From NCBI GenBank assembly GCA_023375675.1, contig JALQBC010000011.1:372001-436000 (forward strand): a DNA stretch of 64,000 nucleotides. Reading direction: 5' to 3'. The translations under genes were made by a program, and so were the position numbers. Source of the stretch: Cytospora piceicola. Lineage: Eukaryota > Ascomycota > Sordariomycetes > Diaporthales > Cytosporaceae. Under the pieces are notes generated by a model that saw nothing but the letters and a program-made list of their open reading frames with translations, was not told the DNA's origin and made no database searches. This document shows, piece by piece, positions 57,191 through 64,000 of this stretch (its first letter is position 1; every line of letters begins with the position of its first letter).

Positions 57191-58981
57191 ATGATGCCGG
57201 CTTCCCTGTCAAGAGTCGCCTTGAGGCACTCTCCGTCCGTTGCCCTCGAGCGATCACTCCCTAGATGCCCTGCGCGATCCACCATCCGCCACGCGAGCTC
57301 CTTCCAAGGCCCGCCGCCACGACGCCAGGGGCCTGGAAAGGCCATAGGCCTCATACTTGCCGGTGGAGTAATGGCCGTTGGTGCAGCGTGGGCATATACA
57401 GAGTTCTCCGGTGACAGCAGTGCCGCTGGGATCCCTCAAGCTGAAATCGAATTCGAGAAGAAGCGAAAGGCACCCAAAAACAAGGAGGAGGACCGTGACC
57501 TGATCTCCTCGCAGCATGTACAGGTCCGCAAGAGCTGGGAGAACCCCGGTGTCTATGTCTGGGGGTCGAATGCTGGCAAGGTGGTCGCGCCCGACTCGAA
57601 GGAGGCGGTGGTCAAGACGCCAAGGCGACTGCCGTTCTTTGATGGGCAACTGCTACGAGACTTGAAGGTTGATCAGGGTTTTGGCGCGGCTGTCACGGAG
57701 AAGGGTGATCTGGTACAATGGGGAACGGGGTATTCGGCAGAGGACCCTTCGCCGGCTGTGACCCTCACGGGCAAGGACATCACTAAGCTGTCCATCTCGA
57801 AGGATCGCATCCTTGCGCTGACGTCTGGCGGCTCTGTTTACTCGATTCCGGTCGCAAAATTCGACCAGAGGCCAAAAACGGAATCTGGCGGTAGTTTCTG
57901 GTCAAACACAGCAACGACAATCGGTTACCGCACTCTGACCCCCAAGGACCTGGGCTGGAACGAGAAGATTGTTGATGTCAGCAGTGGGCTAGAACACGCA
58001 CTGCTATTGACATCGAAGGGTCGCGTATTCTCAGCCGTATCAAGCTCAGAGAGCTTCCCGTCGAAAGGCCAGCTTGGCATCCCGGGGCTGACCTGGGAGA
58101 CCAGACCACAAGGACCATACGACCAACCTCATGAGATCTCCGCACTAAAGGGTTTCAGGGCAAAGAAAATCGCTACTGGAAACTACCACTCGCTAGTCCT
58201 GGATGACGAGGGAAGAATTTTTGCATTTGGTGACAACTCGGCTGGACAACTCGGCTTGCCCCTCCAGCCAGCCGCCCCTGTAATCGACAGCCCATCTGTT
58301 CTGCCTCTCAACCAGCTCTACAAGGGATCTGAGTACCTGCCCAAAGTGACGACGATAGCAGCTGGCGGTTCAAACACTTTCTTCACTGTCGACGCCACCA
58401 AGGTAGCCTCTCAGCAACCAACTGCGGACGGTGTGGTACCTGCCCGCGACCTCGGCAAGATCTTTGCGGACACTTGGGCCGCCGGCGAGGGCATCAAGGG
58501 CAGCTTGGGCACCGGCGCGTGGACGCACATCTCCAACGGGCCCGCCAAAGTCAAGGCCCTATCCGGCCTCTTCGAGTGGAACGAAAAGGCCAACAAGGTC
58601 GTCCCCATCCGGCTCGCAAGCCTCTCCGTGGGAGGCACGCACACTGCGGCAGTCATGGATAACGCGACCCACGTCGACGCCGCAGACAAGACGAATGAGA
58701 ACGATGCGTACTGGGGCTCCGATGTCCTGTGGTGGGGCGGCAACGAGTTCTACCAGCTGGGCAACGGCAAGAGGAGCAACTCGAACACGCCTATCTACAT
58801 TGGGCCGCTGGACGGTGGTGCGGGCGACGCGAAGGCGGGCCGGAAGGGGGAGGAACACCGTTTCCAGATCACCCCTCGGCAGACGGTGAAGCTGGGGAAG
58901 GACGGGAAGGGGCGGAAGGCCAGTGTCGAGCAGAGGGTGGAGTGCGGGCGATATGTCACTGCTGTTTACTCTGGGGCGTGA
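57191..58981 (+). CDS. FMP25: mitochondrial RCC1-repeat protein, FMP25-like
   Basis: An intronless 596-aa frame; two ATGs in a row at 57191. The first 50 residues are rich in Arg, Ser, Ala and Pro with one acidic residue, a mitochondrial presequence. One membrane helix lies at 51-69 (AIGLILAGGVMAVGAAWAY). RCC1/BLIP-II-type repeats follow: GVYVWGSNAGKVV, GDLVQWGTGY, SSGLEHALLLTSKGRVFSAV, ATGNYHSLVLDDEGRIFAFG-DNSAGQLG, SVGGTHTAAVMD and DVLWWGGNEFYQLGNGKRSN. Together they should form a seven-bladed propeller facing the intermembrane space or matrix. Yeast Fmp25 is an inner-membrane protein needed for assembly of respiratory complex III. The presequence, helix and propeller order agrees with that family. 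The Gly/Lys-rich stretch at about 535-575 is a likely loop. Confidence 0.88.
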   Translation: MMPASLSRVALRHSPSVALERSLPRCPARSTIRHASSFQGPPPRRQGPGKAIGLILAGGVMAVGAAWAYTEFSGDSSAAGIPQAEIEFEKKRKAPKNKEEDRDLISSQHVQVRKSWENPGVYVWGSNAGKVVAPDSKEAVVKTPRRLPFFDGQLLRDLKVDQGFGAAVTEKGDLVQWGTGYSAEDPSPAVTLTGKDITKLSISKDRILALTSGGSVYSIPVAKFDQRPKTESGGSFWSNTATTIGYRTLTPKDLGWNEKIVDVSSGLEHALLLTSKGRVFSAVSSSESFPSKGQLGIPGLTWETRPQGPYDQPHEISALKGFRAKKIATGNYHSLVLDDEGRIFAFGDNSAGQLGLPLQPAAPVIDSPSVLPLNQLYKGSEYLPKVTTIAAGGSNTFFTVDATKVASQQPTADGVVPARDLGKIFADTWAAGEGIKGSLGTGAWTHISNGPAKVKALSGLFEWNEKANKVVPIRLASLSVGGTHTAAVMDNATHVDAADKTNENDAYWGSDVLWWGGNEFYQLGNGKRSNSNTPIYIGPLDGGAGDAKAGRKGEEHRFQITPRQTVKLGKDGKGRKASVEQRVECGRYVTAVYSGA

Positions 58982-61285
58982 CGTGAGCGCGATGGCGATG
59001 GTGGGTTGCATTAGGCAGGCGCCCGACGGGGCACAGCAACAACGCACGTCGCTCGGCTGTAGTGTACACTATACGATATCTATCTACTGGGCCGGGGGCT
59101 TTTGTGGGTTCGGTCGCATGTTTTATCTCTTATAAGCGACTTGCAGATGGTGGCGTTCCCGGGTGGGAAAAAGTGGGAGGGGATTCGGTCGGATGACATG
59201 GATGGAGTCTGGGCTGGCCATAAAAAGGATAGGATGGAAGCAGGTCTGTAAGCTTCCCAGATCATTGGTGTTCTGTGTATGTTAGTAGGGCGGACCTCTC
59301 CTCTCACGACTGATGGAGACCTGGATGTGAATTGTCAGGTAATGAAATGCTATATACCCAGGTTTCTGACACCGGAATACAATAACATATTATTCTTGAC
59401 TTGGGAGCCAGTCAACTTTCAATGTAAGTCGATGATACTCGGCCAAGAGCCGAGTACGTGCCTTGTGTGTTTATGGAATGATTCCCTCCGACCTGAACTA
59501 CATATGAAGCCAGACTGATCATTCTATGGATCAAACAGGCAGCTTTTCAGCGTATGCCTCGGTCAATAGGTGGGATGTGGGATGTGGGATGGCCTTGCAT
59601 ATATCCACTGTATGTACAGTATGTATGCATGTATGTTGTTCTCGTGTGTGACGGGTTCATCCACGAACCATGACGACGCAGATGTTTGATGCAGATTGGC
59701 TTCCGATACAGATCTACCGGTACATAGACTGCAAGGTTTCATGTAGCAGGGCACGCCTATACTGTGTACAGAGATCTGCACATAGGGTTGACCAGGTGGA
59801 TACATAGATTGGAATACAAATATACCTGTCCAGCTGTGTACTGCAAAGTACCGTACTATTGGCATATTGGTTTTTCCGGCGTGCAGATGCCATTCCAGAT
59901 TGCCGGAATTCCATCACTCCTGGTCGCCTACTAAGTACATACATACATATCTACTTGGCACCTATTTAAGTACCCTATATTACACACACAGACACACGAA
60001 GTACTGTGATACTATACACCTGGGCACACAGCACTGCAGTTAAATTACACAGTAAACCTACAAGGTTAGCAACTCACATGAAACCCACTTCGATCTGCGC
60101 AGGCCTTCAGACGTCACGTCACATGTTGTCTCGGTTTTCCCAGGGCTGCTGATGCATAGCACGGGGCTTTCTGCAGGTCATTCTCGGTCGCCTATCCATA
60201 ATTATCCATTGTGACCACAGAAGAAGCGCACTGTTTCCCCGGGCCGTCAACCAGAATACAACCCTAATCGGCTCTATTTTACTTTTTCCTATTTGCCGCG
60301 CTTCTCTTTTGTCCCCCATCGGATCTCCAGATCTTTGACGGGATCGTTGACGGGGTCTCACATCTTGCGACCTGGCCCAATAAATATCGGGTATTATCCC
60401 ATATCTCTCTCGTCTGTCTGGCCCTTCCCGGCCGCAGATCTTGTCCCTCGACGAAACAAATACGAGAAACAGCCATAAATGGGCCAGGGAATGTGTCGCA
60501 AATGAGGACACACCAAAGGCCCTGTAACTACTGCCTCGACTTCGACCTCGACCTCGGACCTTGACCTCGACCTTGAACACGACGTCGACCTTAAACTTGA
60601 TCCTCTTAATGTCAGTCATATAGTCTCCGCACTGCCCAGACAAGACTAGACAAGACGAAACCCTCCTTATTTACTTTTGATACGATACGCTCAAGCCCAG
60701 CTGTCTTCTTGCTCCAGCTTGACACGTGCTCGACTGCTGCTTTGCACATACCCATCTGCTTCATTGAGCCATCCATCCGTCCCATTGTGTACACGACACA
60801 CTGTCGGACAAGGCGGCTGGCTGCACTGCCTTGCTTGTTGTACATTGCATGATACGAGATCTGAGAAGAACCTGGCCACAGCCTTCTCTTTCTCTCAATT
60901 TCTCTGAAGCCTGGCTCGTCGTGGCGGCCTCTCTATTTCTTGACACTCCTTCACCCCATTTTATTTCCGCGATACGCCACTTGAGTCACTCGTCGTGGCA
61001 CTGAGGCAACCAACTGGACCTTTCGGCACTTGCTGGGCGCTCACTTCATCACCCTCCAGCTGCTCAAGGGTTGTCGGTGACTACGTGGGGAGTAGGAGAA
61101 CCCCACCTCTTAATCTTCCGGCGCGCATACGTACCAGACCCGTTCACCCGATCGCGACTTCTCTATTGTACGCCCTGTTTCTGCGACCACGGGTAGTCGC
61201 ATCCTTTCCGGTCGACGGCGGCCGCTCCGACTACACCAAATCCTACACCACCACCTTCTATTTGAACTCGTCGCAACACCAAGAA
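58982..61285. other. intergenic, promoter and leader of the phosphatase gene
   Basis: 2.3 kb without a supportable gene. It has GTATGTA/ACATACA-rich tracts near 59600-59640 and 59935-59950, a (GTGGGAT) triplet at about 59571-59593 and a GACCTC/GACCTT repeat at 60535-60592. A frame in phase with the phosphatase stays open from about 60995 but has no ATG before 61286. Confidence 0.45.
60535..60592. repeat. (GACCTY)n imperfect tandem repeat
   Basis: Imperfect six-base units GACCTC, GACCTT and CGACTT in the leader/promoter region of the phosphatase gene. Confidence 0.7.
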
Positions 61286-63262
61286 ATGCCCACAATGGAC
61301 CGCCTACGGTCGGGCTTCCGGAAGACGAGGAAGGACACGCCATCACAACCTACCATCGTTACCGACAGCCCGCACAGGAAAACGACCCCCGAGTCAGCGT
61401 CACTCCCTCCCCGGAGCCCTCAAGTACCGAGCAAGGAGAAGAAGCCCTCTCCATTCCGAAGCCTGCGGGAACTGAGTCGCTCCCACAAGCGCGCACGATC
61501 GCCACCGGCCGGGTCCACCCCTCGTTCGCCGATCGGTGCTACATATACATTCGAAGGCCTGGACGGCCTCACCGAACGACCAGCAAGCTCTCCACTGTTT
61601 AGACGAGATTCACACAGGAGCACTGGCGCATCGCAAGGCACAACAGGCACGGCCGACTCACAACTACTACTACGAGAAAACAACAGCAACGGCGACGGGC
61701 CCTACGAGAAACAACAGCCCGTGAAGATGCCCTCATTCTTGTCGCTGTCGTCCCAGGAGATCGAGGCCAAGTTCCAGGAGATCGTGTGGATGGAGCGCAA
61801 CCGGATGCTGCAGAGCGTTACCAACCCCTCGCCGGATTCCAAATGGGCGCGCGTCACCGGCGACAACATCAAGAAGCTGGACCGCTACATGAACATCCAG
61901 CCCTGGCAGAACAACCGCGTCAAGCTCAAGGTCCCGCCCGGGAAGCTGGACTACATAAATGCGAGCCCCATCACGTTGACTTCGATATCACCACAACATG
62001 CAGCAGCACACGCGAGCTCAGGGGACAACAACCAGGACGGCGCGATAGTCGGCCTGGCGGGCGGCGGCCCGGACCGATACATCGCGATGCAGGGCCCGAA
62101 GCTGAAAACCGCGGACCACGTATGGCGCATGGTCGTGGAGCAGCTTGAGAGCCCTGGGGTTATCGTGATGCTGACGGAGACGCATGAGGCGAACATGGAG
62201 AAATGTTACCCCTACTTTCCCCGCGGCCCAGAGGATCCGCCGCTGGAGGTCAATAGAAAGGACGAATTCGGCGACGGCTTCAGGGCGACTGTGCGCTGCG
62301 AGGCGATCGAGGAGACGGAGGCAGGGGAGGCCATCGAGCTGAGGAAGTTGGTGGTCAGGGTGTACAAGGAGCCGAGGAAAGAGACAAGTGTCAATGGCAG
62401 CACTGAAAGTGGAAGCGCGCCTAGGTCCGAGATGCCGGTCGACGAGAACGGCGATGTGAAGATGCTGTCGCCACAGAAAACACCACTGGAGGACGGGGTG
62501 GCAGACGACGCCAGTGACGGCAGCGGCGTCACCGTGGAACTGGACCGACCGGCGGAGGGTGGCGAGCCCTCGGCGCCGTCGCTACCGTCGCCAATCGAGA
62601 CACCCGACGACTACGAGGAGCGCACGGTCTGGCACTTCCTCTACAAGAAGTGGCCCGACTTCGGCGTCCCGGCCCTCGAGGACCTCGACAGCTTCTTCCA
62701 GCTGATGCGGCTCTCGCGCGAGAAGAACGCCCGGCCCGAGAACCCGCGCGTCGTGCACTGCAGCGCGGGCGTCGGCAGGAGCGGGACGTTCATCGCGCTG
62801 GAGCACCTCATCAGGGAGCTCGACGCCGGGGTGCTGGAGGACTGGGACTCGCCCGCGCACTTCCGGAGGTCGAACCCGGGGGGCGGCGGCGGCGGCGACG
62901 GCGGCGCCGGGGGCCAGGACGGACAAGAAGGCGCCCCGGGCGAGGAGGCCGGCGGGGCGGACGCGGGGCGCCAGGGGGCGGCGGCGGAGGTCGAGGGCGA
63001 CGACCTCATCTTCCACACGGTCAACCAGCTCCGCGAGCAGAGGCGCCACATGGTGCAGGCGGACTCGCAGTACCTCTTCATCTACCAGGTCATGCGCAAG
63101 CTGTGGGAGGACAGGTACGGCCCGGCCGGGGGCGGGGGCGGGGACGGGGGGGCGCCGGCCGCGGCCGCGGCGGCGCAGCAGGTCGCCGACGCCGATTACA
63201 TGGGGAACAACGGGGCCCCCGCGGCTAAGAGGCTGGAGGTCGACCCCTTTGTCGAGGAGTAG
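61286..63262 (+). CDS. protein-tyrosine phosphatase, classical type
   Basis: An intronless 658-aa frame from the ATG at 61286 (61295 is an alternative). Residues 1-150 are Ser/Pro/Arg-rich and probably disordered. The catalytic domain starts at about 155 (EIEAKFQEIVWMERNRML). It contains the substrate-recognition segment PPGKLDYINASPITL, then YIAMQGPKLKTADHVWRMVV and VIVMLTETHEANMEKCYPYF. The WPD loop is KKWPDFGVP with Asp458, the P-loop VHCSAGVGRSGTF with Cys492 and Arg498, and the Q-loop-side helix RRHMVQADSQYLFIY. It is related to yeast Ptp1 and fission-yeast Pyp1/Pyp2, which dampen MAP-kinase signalling. Two acidic or low-complexity inserts are unusual: about 380-440 before the WPD loop, and a Gly-rich insert (about 530-570) between the P-loop and the last helices. 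Codon use is extremely GC-rich from about 62620 on. Confidence 0.9.
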   Translation: MPTMDRLRSGFRKTRKDTPSQPTIVTDSPHRKTTPESASLPPRSPQVPSKEKKPSPFRSLRELSRSHKRARSPPAGSTPRSPIGATYTFEGLDGLTERPASSPLFRRDSHRSTGASQGTTGTADSQLLLRENNSNGDGPYEKQQPVKMPSFLSLSSQEIEAKFQEIVWMERNRMLQSVTNPSPDSKWARVTGDNIKKLDRYMNIQPWQNNRVKLKVPPGKLDYINASPITLTSISPQHAAAHASSGDNNQDGAIVGLAGGGPDRYIAMQGPKLKTADHVWRMVVEQLESPGVIVMLTETHEANMEKCYPYFPRGPEDPPLEVNRKDEFGDGFRATVRCEAIEETEAGEAIELRKLVVRVYKEPRKETSVNGSTESGSAPRSEMPVDENGDVKMLSPQKTPLEDGVADDASDGSGVTVELDRPAEGGEPSAPSLPSPIETPDDYEERTVWHFLYKKWPDFGVPALEDLDSFFQLMRLSREKNARPENPRVVHCSAGVGRSGTFIALEHLIRELDAGVLEDWDSPAHFRRSNPGGGGGGDGGAGGQDGQEGAPGEEAGGADAGRQGAAAEVEGDDLIFHTVNQLREQRRHMVQADSQYLFIYQVMRKLWEDRYGPAGGGGGDGGAPAAAAAAQQVADADYMGNNGAPAAKRLEVDPFVEE

Positions 63263-64000
63263 GGGTCCCGGCCGAGGAGGAAGACCAACAGGAGGGGGGA
63301 CGGCCGCGGTGGGACAGGCGATGCGAGGGGGGGTGGATTCTTGATACCCATACCGGCTGGTTTTGAGAGGCTGAGGAGCGTATCGTACGAGGGGGACGGG
63401 AGGGGGAGGTACAGGAGGAGGAGGCATTAGGGAACAGCGCGAGCGCCAGGTTATGGGGTGTTTTTTCTTGTTTTGTTTTGTCTTTTTAGAGGTTCGGTGT
63501 GCGTGCTTGCGACTAGGTATTATGGATAAGGGGGCAAAGGCAACGGTATTGTTTGAGCATAGCACAGGGAAATCGGGGCGGCCTCCATGTTTGTATTTAC
63601 GGAGGAGGGGTGGGGAACATGTAGCATCCTAATCCCCAACACATGGAATCTTTCGATACTAGGGAAAAGGAAAGCAAATTAATACGGTAGAAACAACGGA
63701 GGACAAGGCGGATCACGGTCCCAGGGGGAATGGAACCGGTGTCCGGAGGCACTCCTCATGCATCAGTGCCCGGTCTCACCGCGGGCTGTGTGGGAAGTTT
63801 GGTATTGTCGGTGTCGCATTGTATTTGTATAGCAGTGTAATAGAGCTGCGATGCGATGCGATCCCCCTATATGGAATAATGTCTTGTTCGATTCCTAGTA
63901 TATATCCTCTTTATGCCAGGTTTCCAATATGGACCTATCAGGACAGTACTTGATATTCACACTTCACCGTGATAAATCTTAGAATTCAGGAGGAGCTCCT
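63263..64000. other. 3' flank of the phosphatase gene to window end
   Basis: No gene seen. The first 160 bases continue GC- and purine-rich sequence like the end of the coding region; the rest is ordinary intergenic DNA. Confidence 0.5.

Noticed and set aside
60119..60643. 174-codon minus-strand frame upstream of the phosphatase
   Set aside because: No ATG-supported gene model, no motif, and its start overlaps a simple repeat. Treated as intergenic.
60995..61285. N-terminal extension of the phosphatase
   Set aside because: The frame is open but contains no ATG; it begins with a GTG. The first ATG is at 61286.

Overview
This window looks like nuclear chromosome sequence from a filamentous ascomycete (Pezizomycotina, probably Sordariomycetes). 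Genes are monocistronic on both strands. They carry zero to two short introns (about 49-173 bases) with GTRNGT donors and CTNAC/CTAA-type branch sites just before a YAG. The recognisable proteins are typical of this group: aureobasidin-type IPC synthase, Nab3-like RNA-binding protein, Fmp25-like RCC1 protein, a YAT-type amino-acid permease and a fungal protoglobin. No bacterial operon, CRISPR array, rRNA or convincing tRNA was seen.

Region by region. 0.5-16 kb is gene-poor and accessory-like: a three-exon protoglobin, an amino-acid permease, a repetitive acidic orphan protein, a protein with two zinc knuckles, a short palindromic MITE-like element and one doubtful small gene. 15.9-25 kb holds conserved single-copy genes: a RidA/Mmf1 homologue, a mitochondrial LETM1-domain protein, a Nab3-like RRM protein, an ICT1/YaeJ-type mitochondrial ribosome-rescue factor and a CaM-kinase. 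25.5-30.6 kb is a gene desert. It contains a decayed short-chain dehydrogenase, tetranucleotide repeats and many copies of the palindrome TACCTAGGTA/CTAGGTACCTAG. 30.6-41 kb carries IPC synthase and a head-to-head pair of ribosome-biogenesis genes (RNA polymerase I RPA34-like and GRC3). 41-63.3 kb is a denser housekeeping block: SPT7 of SAGA, a VanZ-domain protein, a ferric-reductase-like oxidoreductase, a RINT1/TIP20 tether, a YMC1-type mitochondrial carrier, COG3, an FMP25-like protein and a protein-tyrosine phosphatase.

Themes. Several genes serve mitochondria (LETM1-like, ICT1-like, YMC1-like, FMP25-like). Two serve rRNA production and share one intergenic promoter region. Two encode CATCHR vesicle-tether subunits (RINT1/Tip20 and Cog3) 1.7 kb apart. 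No novel multigene system is evident. The points most worth following up are the protoglobin with a C-terminal Cys-Pro motif, the orphan with two nested tandem-repeat families, the 120-bp palindromic element, and introns whose neighbouring 3' splice sites lie 5 bases apart with only one keeping frame.

All exon structures were derived by hand from reading frame, splice signals and family resemblance. No database search or transcript evidence was available.
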